A stretch of DNA of 64,000 nucleotides from Paraescarpia echinospica (Eukaryota; Annelida; Polychaeta; Sabellida; Siboglinidae). A program made the translations under genes and the position numbers. The stretch covers positions 40,126,743 through 40,190,742 of the forward strand of contig CM034533.1 of the NCBI GenBank assembly GCA_020002185.1, read 5' to 3'. The notes beneath the pieces were generated by a model. It was not told where the DNA came from. It did no database searches and saw nothing but the letters and a program-made list of their open reading frames with translations. Position 1 is the first letter of the stretch, and every line of letters begins with the position of its first letter. Positions 49,403 through 61,900 of the stretch are shown here, one piece after another.

Positions 49403-51834
49403 GGGCCCGAGGTTATAAAGCGTACTCGGTGCTCATACTCAACTCCATGCTCAGACTCGAGATCTCATGCTCACCGGAGAATCCATGCTCACGGTGGTTA
49501 TAAAACTTCTTGAGTACGTGCTCAACTGAGTACGCCGTCTTGAGTACGAGAGCAAAACAAAGAGCTCTTTCGGAGCTCTCTTGTTCAAGAAGATAACAAA
49601 CCTACACCGATTTATAAACAATATCAACTTCCGACTATAAAACGGTGACGGACGAAGACCTACGCAGTTGGGAATGCGCAGAGGAATATCGACTGAATAA
49701 CGCTGCGAGGAAAGTACTTCGCCGTGTACAATGGAACAGACATGGCACAAGACAATTCAAAAGGTAAAATAGCATAAAACAGTAGTAACATGACCTGCCA
49801 CTGGTCAGTCACGCTGTATTATTTATGATATTTTGTATCATTGTAACAGTAAGTAGGTACGATGAATTCGGGCTCGACGGCGTCGATGTTACCGTGTTTA
49901 TAATAAATAAATATCTTACACACATCAAATTGAGTTGGCATTCGTACTTGTGAAATGAACAAATGAACTGACAAAGTAGTTGTATGGGAGCGGCCATTAT
50001 TTATCAACTGTGCCGGAGGATTCGGGAACATACATAATCTGATCTGAAATTCAGCTTACCCCACCTCCAATCATATCGTTGCGTGTCCCAAATTCGTGTA
50101 ATTCTGTGGCAATAATTTCATAACTGTTTCATTAAACAAAAATATTATTTGCACAGCCTAAGTTCAAAATAGTTATTTATCAATAATTTCATAACTTTCA
50201 TTAAACAAAAATATTATTTGCACAGCCTAAGTTCAAAATAGTTATTTATATACAATTGACCCAAATCCATGTTATACATAACTTGTTTTTATACAGATAT
50301 GTGCATATAGTATTGTGATATTTTGATGTACAATTACACGCTTAAAAGGGTAATATATACACATAACATACTTGTATAATAACCACATTCTAAGTTGTTT
50401 TACATAGTTTGCTTGTTGCAGTTTTGAAATACTACTTTGTTAAACTGCACTAAATTAGTCACTGTCTTCACCACCATGCTGGGTTTGAACTAATAAGGCA
50501 AACACACAGTTATGTTATGGTCTTCCGTCAGCTGTGCAGCATTCCCCATAGCAACTGTATGGCTACATTTTTAGTACATCTTATATTCGATTCTCAAAAA
50601 CTGTGGCTTCATTGCTTCAGTATAATTGGTATAGTTTGTATAATTTTTGATTGGAAAACATTGTTTTATTACAGGGTAAAACCATTTTATTAGAAAGATA
50701 TAAACGATGTATTGTTTGTTAGTTCATCCAACTAGTTACATTTTGGTAACCTTGTAAATATGATCATATTCATTTTCTAAATGTACACTTTGGCAAAAGT
50801 AGTAACCGAGTGACCACACCAATGACAGTTTAATCACATATACATTTAAGTTATCAACTTGTCGAGGATGTCTGCATATGTTGCGTATCATCTACTTCTG
50901 TGTTGAAGTCTTATTCCTGCCCTTGGATTGCAAAATCATAGGCATTACAAATTTGTAATATCATGTCATCCACAAAGCCTTGGACATGGCTACCAATTAT
51001 ATCAACGTTGCACAGGCTTCATTATTAATATGCTTTTAATATTTAAAAAACGATGAAACAATATAAATAATATATGTGTTATACTACCTAATACTCCATT
51101 ATTCCCAATTAAAAAAACAGCACTACAAAATAATGATATCTTAATAACAGTTTCAGGCAATAACACAAGAGTCAAAACGTGGTAAACCTCGTAATTTTAT
51201 TAGTTATTTTTTTATTGTTAAGGTATACACATGTATGTTGTATTAATATGGCTTAATGTCTGGCGTGGTATTTCATTAATCGTCCAGGTAAACAACACTG
51301 TTTTGGAGAAGTGTTTCGTATGAACTGCTCGGCAGTTAATCGTGAAATTGTATCGCCAAGCAGTAGCAGTAAACGAATGGTCCCCGTCGTCGAAAAGGTG
51401 CCACCAAAACATAAACGTTGTAACATTGTGTCGTAGTGTCTCACGCTAGATTTGACAAATGTTCAGCAAATAGTGCAGTTTGAGGCACAACACGGAATCT
51501 TTCGCTGATTTCGTGTTGCTCCACTTCTTGAAATGGATTGATTACATCTCGGAAGCGACTCGGACGCTGGTATCGAGCTGCGTTTCTTCTCGAAAACATC
51601 AAACTTGGACAACGAATTCGACTAATTTCTACGTGAGCTGCCATCTTCGTTTGTTTGAGTACGGCGTTGAGCAAGGTCCGTAGAATACTCAGAATGTAGA
51701 CGTTTCATGCTCAAGTCTGAGTACGATTACGTGCTCAGAAAGTGTTATAACCTCCGTGAGTATGAGCATGGTGTGAAAGCGAGGCTTGAGCATGAAATTC
51801 TGAGCACCGAGCACGGCTTTATAACCTCGGGCTC
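49403..51834 (-). mobile_element. PIF/Harbinger-like element X (left arm of inverted pair)
   Basis: The ends GGGCCCGAGGTTATAAAGC and (inverted) GAGCCCGAGGTTATAAAGCC are TIRs; both extend into clusters of GCTCA and GTACTC motifs. On the - strand, 51674-51441 encodes a transposase N-terminal piece: RRNAARYQR, RFRDVINPFQEVEQHEISER and RFRVVPQTALF, like the NPFE-y-d-eF--RFR-s segment of Harbinger transposases. It continues in another frame with GGTFSTTG and GDTISRLTAEQF. The DDE catalytic part is missing. A 70-bp direct duplication lies at 50111-50250. Confidence 0.7.
50111..50250. repeat. 70-bp tandem duplication inside element X
   Basis: The stretch from caataatttcataact to aatagttatttat occurs twice in a row, the second copy with a three-base gap. 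The corresponding part of element Y has one copy, so the duplication arose in X. Confidence 0.85.
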
Positions 51835-52089
51835 TGGAAACCCGTTGAAACGGTGTCGTTTATAACGTTCGATTGCAAAACAAACGCAAACAAAAGACGT
51901 GTTGTCATGGTAACAATAAAGTCCGTTGACGTACGTGAGCAATATAGTCACGTGGACTCCGATCGCTTTGTCTCCGTTTACGCAGCTAGTAAAGTTTCTG
52001 CTGCATTTATTGAGCAGCTCGAGAAATAACGCGAACTCGGTCCGTTATTTGTCGAGCAGCTCGAGAAATAACGCGAGGCAAGAAGATCT
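51835..52089. other. Spacer between the inverted elements
   Basis: 255 bp. Its right third contains the palindromic GAGCAGCTCGAGAAATAACG motif twice, the same motif that marks the ~200-bp satellite at 56.4 and 63.9 kb. Confidence 0.7.
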
Positions 52090-53771
52090 GGGCCCGAGGT
52101 TATAATAAAGCCGTACTCGGTGCTCAGAATTTCATGCTAAAGCCTCGCTTTCACACCATGCTCATACTCACGGGGTCGGAGGTTATAACACTTTCTGAGC
52201 ACGTAATCGTACTCACACTTGAGCATGAAACATCTAAATTCTGAGTATGCTATGGACCTTGCTCAACACCATACTCAAACAAACAAAGATGGCAGCTCAC
52301 GTAGAAATTAGTCGAATTCGTTGTCCAAGTTCGATGTTTTCGAGAAGAAACGCAGCTCGATACCAGCGTCGCTTCCGAGATGTAATCAATCCATTTCAAG
52401 AAGTGGAGCAACACAAAATTAGCGAAAGATTCCGTGTTATGCCTCAAACTGCACTATTTACTGAACATTTGTCAAATCTAGCGGGAGACACTACGACACA
52501 ATGTTACAACGTTTATGTTTCGGTGGCACCTTTTCGACAACGGGGACCATTCGTTTAACGCTACTGCATGGCGATACAATTTCACGATCAACTGCCGAGC
52601 AGTTCATACGAAACGCTTCTCCAAAACAGTGTTGTTTTCCTGAACGATTAATAAAATACCACGCCAGACATTAAGCCATATCAGTAAATAATAATATAAA
52701 TGTGTATACTTTAAACAAATATAAAATAACTAATACAATTACGAGGTCACAAAGTTTACCCGTCAACACAACCACGTTTTGTTATTGCCTGAAACTGTTA
52801 TTAATATATTATCATTATTTTATAGTGCCGTTTTTTCAATTTGGAATAATGGAGGAGTACAAAGTAGTATAAAACATATATTATTTATATTGTTTCATCG
52901 TTTTTAATATGAATAGCATACTAATAATGAAGCCCATGCATCGTTGATATAATTGGTAGCCATGTCCAAGGCTTTGTGGATGTCATGATATTACACATTT
53001 GTAATGCCAATGATTTTGTAATCCAAGGGCAGGAATAAGACTTCAACACAGAGGTAGACGAAAGAAGCCACACGTGTTGAGAATCGAATATAAGATGTAC
53101 CAAAAATATAGCCATACAGTGGCTATGGGGAATGCAGCACAGCTGACTGAGATGGTTATTGCATCAGGACGGAAGACCATAACATAACTGTGTGTTTGTT
53201 TCATGAGCTCAAACCCAGCATAATGGTGAAGACAGTGACTAATGTAGTGCAGCTTAACAAAGTAATATTTCAAAGATGCAACTAGCAAATGTGAAGCAAA
53301 CTATGTAAAACAATTTAGAATGTGGTTATTATACAAGTATGTTATGTGTATATATTATCCTTTTAAACGTGTAATTGTAAATCAAAATATCATAATATTA
53401 TATGCACATATCTGTATAAAAACAACATTTATGTAAAACATGGATTTGGGTCAATTATATATAAATAACTATTTTGAACTTAGGCTTTTCAAATAATCAT
53501 TTTTGTTTAATGAAACAGTTATGAAATTATTGCCACAGAATTACACGAATTTGGGACACACAACGATATGATTGGAGGTTTGGTAAGCTGAATTTCAGAT
53601 CATAGTATGTATGTCCCTGAATCCTCCGGCACAGTTAATAAATAATGGCCGCTCCCAGCCAACTACTTTTTCAGTTCATTTGTTGCAGATAATGTAAGTT
53701 GTATCACAAGTATGAATGCCAACTCAATTTGATGTGTGCAAGGTATTTATTTATTATAAACACGGTAACAT

Positions 53772-55777
53772 GGAATATGCTGGAATATCTTAAATAGTGA
53801 AATTAAGTGCATAGTCGATAAATTTGTACCTTTCAAAAAACAAGGGAAACGGTCTAAAAAGAAACACTTATCGAAAGAAGCCATTAGAAAAATTAAGTAT
53901 AAACAAATGATGTGGAAGTCATATAGATGTACTGGAAATGATGAAGACTACAACATTTATAAAGAAGCACTTAATCAAGCTACAGCTGAAATTAGAAATT
54001 CAAAGAGAAGCTATGAAAAAAAATTAGCTAGTAATATAAAACATGACAGTAAGAGTTTTTATGCGTATATTCGAAGCAAACAGAAAGTTCAGGATAAGGT
54101 CGGTCCTCTAGAAGATAGTGCTGGAAATACAATATCAGAGGGATTCTTAATGGCAGAAGACCTGAATGAGTATTTTAGTTCAGTGTTTACCAGGGAAGAT
54201 ATTAGTTCACTGCCAGTACCAGAGACTAAGTTCAAGGGGGCAGATTCAGACTATTTAGTACAGTTAGTTGTAACCTCGGAAATGGTAGCTAAGAAAATAA
54301 GGGCTATGAAGGATAATAAATCACCTGGAGTGGACGGGATTCCGCCCAAACTACTATTGGAAATTGTAGAACAAATTAGCGTACCGCTTGCAACAGTTTT
54401 CAATTTGTCATTAGAAGAGGGAGTGGTTCCTTTAGAATGGAAAGAGGCAAACATTATACCGTTATTTAAAAAAGGTTCGAGAAACAAGTCAGAGAACTAT
54501 AGACCAGTGAGTTTAACATCAGTGATTTGCAAATTATTAGAAAGACTAATTAAAGATCACATGGTGGATTTTCTTGTTAAACATAACTTGATAAACCCAT
54601 CTCAACATGGGTTTTTAAAAGCGAGGTCATGCTTAACAAATATGTTATGTTTTTTGGAAGACATCATTAGGTGGGTAGATGAGGGATCACCAGTAGATAT
54701 CATCTATTTAGATTTTCAAAAAGCTTTCGACAAAGTACCACATCAAAGATTACTCCTTAAGCTAAAGGCCCATGGCATAGGAAATGGTATAATAAACTGG
54801 ATAGAAAAATGGCTGAATGACAGAAGACAACGTGTAGTAGTTGATGGGGAGGCTTCAAACTGGAAATCGGTATTGAGTGGGGTACCACAGGGATCAGTAC
54901 TAGGACCTATATTATTCTTAATATATATCAACGATTTGGACGATGATATAACAAGCAAGGTGTTAAAATTTGCGGATGATACAAAAGTGTTTAGAAGGAT
55001 TAAAAGTGATGGAGACAGACAGCATTTACAAGATGATCTTGATAGGTTGATCAAATGGTCTGAAAAGTGGCAAATGCTGTTCAATTTTGGGAAATGTAAA
55101 TGCCTCCACACAGGTCATGGGAATGAAGAGGTAAAATATAAAATGGGGGGTACTGTTCTAAGTACTACTGTAAAAGAAAAGGACTTGGGGTTAACCATTA
55201 GTGCTGATATGAAGGTTTCAGAGCAGTGCGGAATTGCAGCGTCAAAGGGAAATCAAATCCTTGGATTAATTAGGCGAAATATAGCGTATAAGAAAAAGAA
55301 TTAATAGTACCGCTGTACAAAACAATAGTGAGGCCTCATTTAGAATATTGTATACAAGCATGGAGGCCATATCGCAAGAAGGACATAGATATGCTAGAAA
55401 GAGTACAGAGGAGAGCGACTAAAATGATATCAAATCTGAGGGATCTTAGTTACGAAATACGCCTAAAAGAATGTGGTTTAACAACATTAGAGACCAGGAG
55501 ATTGAGAGGAGATCACATAGAAGTGTTTAAAATATTGAATGGTTATGAAAATATTGATAGAAACATTTTTTTCTCAGTTAAGAAAAATAGAAGGACCAGA
55601 GGACATGAAGCTACATTAGTAAAGGAGCAGTGTAGATTAGATATAAGAAAGTTCTCATTCTCACAAAGGACTGTAAATGAATGGAACAGATTATCTCCTG
55701 ATTGTGTTGGTGCTAGTAGCGTGAATATGTTAAAAAATAAAATCGACACACACCTTAAAAAGGCGGGATACATGTAG
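53772..55777 (+). pseudogene. CR1-like reverse transcriptase ORF, one frameshift
   Basis: The frame is open from the element's first base to 55304 (511 codons). It shows DNKSPGVDGIPPKLL, ANIIPLFKKG, NYRPVSLTSVICKLLE, IIYLDFQKAFDKVPH (motif A, catalytic Asp), SGVPQGSVLGPILF (motif B) and KFADDTKVF (motif C, two catalytic Asp). A one-base loss in an A run near 55290-55300 shifts the frame. The thumb and C-terminal part (RPHLEYCIQAWRPY and on) continue in another frame to a stop at 55775-55777. The protein would copy the element's RNA at a nicked target, but the copy is inactive through 5' truncation and the shift. Confidence 0.88.
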
Positions 55778-55873
55778 ATAAAAAGTATTGGACTCTCGAT
55801 AAGCCAAAAGGCTTCCTTGTCCACCTGCCATCCAGAGTAATTTTCTGGATGGCAATCTTGTTAAATCTTGTTA
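53772..55873 (+). mobile_element. CR1-like LINE, young, 5'-truncated
   Basis: The insertion is flanked by AACAT (53767-53771 and 55874-55878) and ends with two copies of AATCTTGTTA (55854-55873), a short 3' tandem repeat as in CR1-type LINEs. The complement of element X shows the empty site. The element starts within the ORF, so its endonuclease is missing. Confidence 0.88.
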
Positions 55874-56389
55874 AACATCGACGCCGTCGAGCCCGAATTC
55901 ATCGTACCTACTTACTATTACAATGACACAAAATATCATAACTAATACACTTATACAGCGTGACTGACCAGTGGCAGTGCATGTTACTACTGTTTTACAC
56001 TATTTTATCTTTTGAATTGCCTTGTGCCATGTCTGTTCCATCGTGCACGGCGAAGTACTTTCCTCGCAGCGTTATTCTGTCGATATTCCTCTGCGCATTT
56101 CACCATAAAATAAACACATTCACAACGGCGTAGGTCTTCGTCCATCACCGTTTTATAGTCGGAAGTTGATATTGTTTATAAAAGGTGTACTTTTGTTATC
56201 TTCTTGAACAGGAGAGCTCCGAAAGAGCTCTTTGTTTTGCTCTCGTACTCAAGACGGCGTACTCAGTTGAGCACCTACTCAAGAAGTTTTATAACCACCG
56301 TGAGCATGGATTCTCCGGTGAGCATGAGATCTCGAGTCTGAATATGGAGTTGTGTATGAGCACCGAGTACGCTTTATAACCTCGGGCCC

Positions 56390-57015
56390 TGGCTGTTATT
56401 TGTCGAGCAGCTCGACAAATAACGTCGATTTTAATCGTTATTTATCGAGCAGATCTGGACGTGCATGCATGTGCACTTAAATATATTTTTAAGGCATCTC
56501 CGTTGACAGAGTAATTTTCTGAAGTAAATCAGAGGCTGTCGAATAGTTTACATGTAGTGCCTGTATTTGTTCGTTCTGGCGGGAAATGAAGACTTCTTAT
56601 TCGTCGAGCTGCTCGAGAAATAACGCCGACTTCGTTCGTTATTTATTGAGCAGATCTGGACGTGCATGCATGTGCACTTAGAAATAATTTCAAGGCATCT
56701 ACGTGGACATACTAATTGTTTGAAGTAAATCCGATGCAGTCTGATCGTTTCGTGCCTGTATTTGTCCGCTCTGATGGGAAATGAAGACTTTTCTTATGCG
56801 TCGAGCTGCTCGAGAAATAACGCCGACTTCGTTCGTTATTTATTGAGCAGATCTGGACGTGCATGTATGTGCACTTAATATTTTCAAGGCATCTACGCGG
56901 ACATACTAATTGTTTGAAGTAAATCCGACACTGTTGAATCGTTTCATGCCTGTATTTATCCGTTGTGATGGGAAAATAAAGACTTCTTATACGTCGCGCT
57001 GCTCGAGAAATAACA
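56390..57015. repeat. About 200-bp satellite, three copies, with nested palindromes
   Basis: Units are aligned by agatctggacgtgcatg at 56451, 56652 and 56849 (periods 201 and 197). Each unit has the palindrome-like CGAGCTGCTCGAGAAATAACG, a cgttcgttatttattgagcag segment and GTGCATGCATGTGCAC. The same unit occurs in part at 52000-52080 and inverted at 63725-64000. Confidence 0.85.
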
Positions 57016-57919
57016 TAGTTCATACTTTGAGTGCCATGTTATCAGTTGTCACCATTTCTGATACAAAAATGAAATATATTACAAAATGAATTACATCATA
57101 GCCAAAATATAAGCAACATACCGAATTACGCACGCATATTCACATAGATTAAAAATGTACAAATCACAAACATTATAAAACAGACAACTAGGCTGAAACA
57201 TATGTCAGTTTACAAAGAGAAAGTCAACTGAGAAAGTACTTGTAAATATTTTGGCATGTCTCCACATTTTTACATCCAATGTTATGTTTGTGTGCATAAT
57301 TATAAAAAAATTAGTCTCATGAGAAAGTTCAACCTGCAACTGCATCATTTGCCGTGTTCCTTTGATCACAGAATTACCGTCATATGGATGTATAAATTAC
57401 TTCCACTCACGTTTTATTGTCGTTTGTAATCCCGGATGAAGTAAACTGTAATTTACGCAGAGGACGCCATGGCATGCTGTTTGACTGTGTGCACGTGTTA
57501 ACATATATGTCATGCAGATCGATTGAATATAGAAAAAACACTGCTAACTTATCTCCAATCATATATAGTTGTACATATGTCGAAATGACAAATAATTTAA
57601 TTAATAATATTATCATATAGGTGTAACCTTGCTTTTAAGTGTACTGTACACTTAACAGAATGAATCGTACGTTGTCACATACCATAACAAACAACAAGGC
57701 AATACCTTTTTTTTAACAAATTTATAAACATCCACAATCAGTGATAAAATAAAATGCATTTGTTTATACGCTATCATTTTTGTAATTATTCCCACTGTCA
57801 TCAGTACAAAAAGCAATAACATACCATTACAGTACATATCACACTGGACAAAAAATAATATATCTGTTCATGTCAAAATTGCATGTGATATTGGGCTTGA
57901 ATTCCTTGCAGAGTGCTGA
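57016..57919. other. Intergenic, no feature recognised
   Basis: AT-rich; only short frames without recognisable products. Confidence 0.5.
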
Positions 57920-58042
57920 AGCCTTAACAGAAAGCATATCTACTGCCATTATGGGTCAAGCCCTAGCCACAAAATAGAGAAACTATATATATATATATGT
58001 ATTTATACGTTTGGAACCGATTCGTGGTTGAAAGTGGAAATT

Positions 58043-58207
58043 ATGGTGACTTGTGCAAGTCCGACCTGTCATCCAACGAAAAGTGTACAGAATCGGACTA
58101 ACTGCGAGAACTGTAGGGCCTGGTGGCACTGCAGCTGTGCAAGCGTTACAAAAAAGCCACGTAATTTTTACTGCAATGAATACACAAGGCGCCTGCGAAA
58201 TAAATAA
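58043..58207 (+). CDS. Short PHD-finger-like ORF (54 aa)
   Basis: From ATG at 58043 the product has TCASPTCH, NCENCRAWWHCSCASVTKKP and FYCNEY. The spacing C-x4-C, C-x2-C, W-x-H-x2-C and a final C fits a PHD zinc finger, which binds histone tails and also occurs in ORF1 proteins of some CR1-type retrotransposons. The last zinc-binding Cys is replaced by Tyr (YCNEY). The frame is open upstream to 57920 without a better start. It may be a fragment of a transposon ORF or of a host gene; no splice context was found. Confidence 0.45.
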   Translation: MVTCASPTCHPTKSVQNRTNCENCRAWWHCSCASVTKKPRNFYCNEYTRRLRNK

Positions 58208-58218
58208 TGTGTACATCT

Positions 58219-58382
58219 TGTTACAACATCTGTTCAGGCCTCACTGTATAAACGCTAGCATATTCAGGCAGAACAGAGACGATAGTTCTAATAAACCAAC
58301 TTTATTAAACGTGGCTGTTGCGACAAGGGAGCGGCCTGTTATTCTACTTTCTGCGGAGACGTCATTAAGTAATATTGTTACA
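58219..58382 (-). repeat. 3' LTR of the Gypsy element
   Basis: 164 bp, starting TGTAACA and ending TGTAACA on the - strand (TG...CA). It differs from the other LTR at five positions. Confidence 0.93.
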
Positions 58383-58390
58383 TCCCCTCC
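58383..58390 (-). promoter_or_regulatory. Polypurine tract
   Basis: GGAGGGGA on the - strand directly abuts the 3' LTR, the position of the plus-strand DNA primer. Confidence 0.8.
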
Positions 58391-58699
58391 GTTTTACAAG
58401 CAACATGTACTCAACCAAAACGTACTAACGTATTAAAGTAATCAACTCATTACGTCTATGGATCAGCATCAATGTTTCGTAGTGGTATAAATAAAATAAA
58501 GTTGCCAAAACCTGAATGCAACATAACTGAATCACGAAACGTTCCAGCTAACACTAAACACTACATAACACACTATTTCACAACAGCAGCAACATTCCTG
58601 ATGTCATGGTAAAGCCAAAATGGCATGGTCAACATGCAAACGCTCAATTATGAGAATAGCACCAGACAACATGTCATGCTCATACGAACATGGCAAACA

Positions 58700-58945
58700 T
58701 GAACATATGGAATAGGATGGAACATCCACAAGACAACACACTTGCGTGTCTGCATCAATCATGTCTGTACTCATCAATGTTCATGTATCATCAGCTGTTC
58801 ATTTAGACACAACATAGTCCTTGTAGGAACACATGGATGGAGCATCCACAATTTAACATACATGCGAGTCCGCATCAATCAAGTCTGCACTCATCAATGT
58901 TCATGTAAGTATCATCAACTGTTCATTTAGATACAACATAGTTCT
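58700..58945 (-). repeat. 123-bp duplication around the pol stop codon
   Basis: Two tandem copies (aligned at gttcatttag, 58798 and 58921). Both contain the last codons and stop of the pol frame: the inner copy is the stop in use, the other lies beyond it. Confidence 0.8.
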
Positions 58946-61900
58946 TGTATTTGCTGGGTAGCTTGGATTTGTTGAATCTCTCGGACTTCCTGGGTGTCGT
59001 TGGACGTACCGGAGAGTGTGGTTCTGTCTGGTCACTCTGGTGTTGTTGTTCAACCGGTGTGTTCGGCTGAATTTCAACTGGTGTGTTGGCCCGAACTGGG
59101 TCAACTTGAGTGATTAGAGGGTCATCTTGGGATGGGATATCCATGGACTCCTCAACCAACACATGAAGTGGTGTTTCGTGTGTTCTTCTTAGGTGTACAC
59201 GGTTGCGCCTGTACACTGTTCCCTCACTATCTTCAACTTCATAGGACCTTTCATCCAGTCGTCTCACCACCTTCGCTTTCTTCCATGACTTGACTCCAAG
59301 CTTGAATGGCTTCATTCGGACGGTATCACCTTGATGCAGATGTGGGAGATCTGTAGCAGATTTGTCATAGTACTTGGCTTGACGGCGTTGTCCTTTTTAG
59401 CATATCTGTTTCATGTTGCTGCACAGACGACCGCGACTCCAGAAGACTTTGAGCTGTTGGAAGAATTGTTTTCGTCCGCCTACCTAGTAGCCTCTGTGCA
59501 GGACTACTCCCCATTCCTTGAGTTGGGGTGTTGCGGATATTCAGCAGTGCTAAATATTGGTCATCACCAGCGCATTGTGCTTTCTTGATCATCTTCTTTG
59601 CAGCTTTCACCGATGATTCCACCTTGCCGTTTGAGCGACTGTGGTGTGGAGATGTCTTCACATGTTCGAATCCCCATTTCTTACTGAAATGAGCAAACTC
59701 GTCTGACACCAGTTGTGGACCATTGTCAGTAACTACAGTGTCCGGAATTCCCATTCTAGCAAAGTGAGCTTTGTGATTACTGCCTTGGAGCCAGTGGTTG
59801 GTAGATAGTCTATTTCCCAGAAGTTTGATCTGTAGTCAGTGGTGACTAGGTAGTCCTTTCCTTGGTAAGAGAACAGGTCGACACCGACCTTCTGCCATGG
59901 ACGGTCCGGCACATCATGGCTCATCAGAGTTTCCTTAGTCTCAGAACGTTCGAACTCACGACAGGCTTCACACGTTTGGATGTACTCTTTGATTTCTGCA
60001 TTCATGCCAGGCCAGAACACCAACTCCCTTGCTCTTCTTAGGCATCCTTCAATGCCAACGTAGCCTAGGTGAACATCCTTCTTAATTTGTGATCTCATGG
60101 ATTGTGGAATCACAAGTCTTTCGCCGCGGAACACCAATCCATCAGTGACGGCCAACTCATCTCTGAAGTGGTAGTAAGGCACAGCAGGTGGCGGCACATC
60201 TGGTTTCTCGGGCCAGCCATGTTGCAAGACAGCTGTCAGCACTTGTAGAGTGGCATCTTGCTCGGTGGCATTACAAATGTCCTGGACAACATATTCTCTC
60301 ATGGATAGATAGTTCACAGCGTGGATAGCTTCGAACTCAGTGGTCGGTTGTTCCTGTCCAGCTGGCAGGAAGGCACGTGACAGCGTGTCAGCGAGAGACA
60401 TCTTCTTGCCTTCCAAGTACTTGACATCAATGTCATACGCAAGTGCACGTAGGAGCATGCCCTGTAGACGCTTGGGTGCTCTGTCCAGAGGTTTCTTTGT
60501 TATTGCCTCTAGTGGCTTGTGGTCACTGTAGACAAGGATGGGGCGACCATAGGTGAACTGATGCCACTTCTCAAGAACAAAGACGACGGCCAGCATCTCT
60601 TTCTCTATAATGGCATATCTGGTATCTGTGTCAGTCAAAGCACGACTGGCGTAAGCAATTGGTCTTCCTTCCTGAAGTAGTGCACATCCCAGGCCATAGT
60701 TGCTAGCATCACACTGAATGACCAGTTGCTTACTCGCGTCAAAGTAAGCCAGAGTGGGTGCCTCAGCCAGGAGTTGTTTCAGTGTTGTGAAAGCTTTCTT
60801 CTGAGCATCTCCCCACATCCAGGCAACATCTCGTTGTACAAGAGCAGCAATGGGACGGAATACATCAGTCAACTTGGGTACGTATCTCGCCAGGTAAGTT
60901 ACTGTACCTCTTAGCCTCTCCACAGCTTTCCTGTCACACGGACTCATCATCTTCAGAACAGCTTCGACCTTGGATGGGTCAGGTTTCAGACCATCAGCTG
61001 TGACAACATGGCCTAAGATCTGGATTTCATTCTCATTGAAGCGACATTTCTCACGATTCAGTTTGATCCCACGTTTCTTGCATCTTTGGAGCAGCTTCTG
61101 GATCTTGACAAAGAGATCAGAGTCATCGTATCCATGGATGATAATATCATCAGCAACACAGTGAACATTCTCCAACCCTTCCAGTGCTTGTTGCAGACGC
61201 CTTTGGAAAATTTCACTGCTGACTTTTAAGCCGAAAGGTAGTCGTCGCCAACGATACCGCCCAAACGATGTTGCGAAAGTAGTCAGTAGGCTAGATTCTT
61301 CATCCAGTTCGCAGTGTAGATATCCTTGTTGCAAGTCACACACAGCAAATTTCCTGGAATTCACAAGCTTCGGTAGAATGTCGTCCAGCACAGGAAGCTT
61401 GTAGTGTTCACGCTTTGGGGCCAGGTTGAGAGGTCTAGGATCAATGCAGATCCTGAGAGCTCCAGAATGTTTCTTGGCTACAGACATTTGGTTCACCCAA
61501 TCAGTGGGTTGGTCCACTTTGACTATGACACCAGTGTGTTCTAGTCGGTCTAGCTCATCTTTCACGGTATTGTTCAGTGATTCTGGTAGGGTACGAGGTG
61601 GTCTCACAACCGGTTCAGCATTTTGTTCCAGAGTGAGACGAATTTTCCCACCAGGAAGCGAGCCAAGTTTACCGTCGAACACTTTAGGATAGTCTTCAGT
61701 GCATGGAGTTTGAGCAAATCTACAGCTGGAGACTGAAGATACAGTTTCAAAGTTCTCGTAGTTCACCGTGATGAGCTTCATGCATTCAGCAGCTTTACGG
61801 CTGAGTAGTGGTGTCAGTTTGTCATCATCCACTATGACATAGTCCACTTTGAACTTGTCTCCTGTAGCAGGATTTACGGTTTTAGCTCGGCACTTGCCGA

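Larger units (their letters stand above)
52090..56389 (+). mobile_element. PIF/Harbinger-like element Y (right arm), interrupted by a LINE
   Basis: This is the inverted counterpart of element X along its full length. For example 52520-52680 matches the complement of 51240-51400 at well over 90 percent by eye, and 55880-56380 matches 49410-49890. The frame 52247-52558 encodes the same transposase piece as in X (RRNAARYQRRFRDVINPFQE and on, ending HLSNLAGD). A CR1-like LINE occupies 53772-55873. Y is about 2.2 kb without it. Confidence 0.7.

Noticed and set aside
49451..49750. 99-codon - strand frame in element X
   Set aside because: It crosses the TIR, has no recognisable domain and is not kept in the matching part of element Y.
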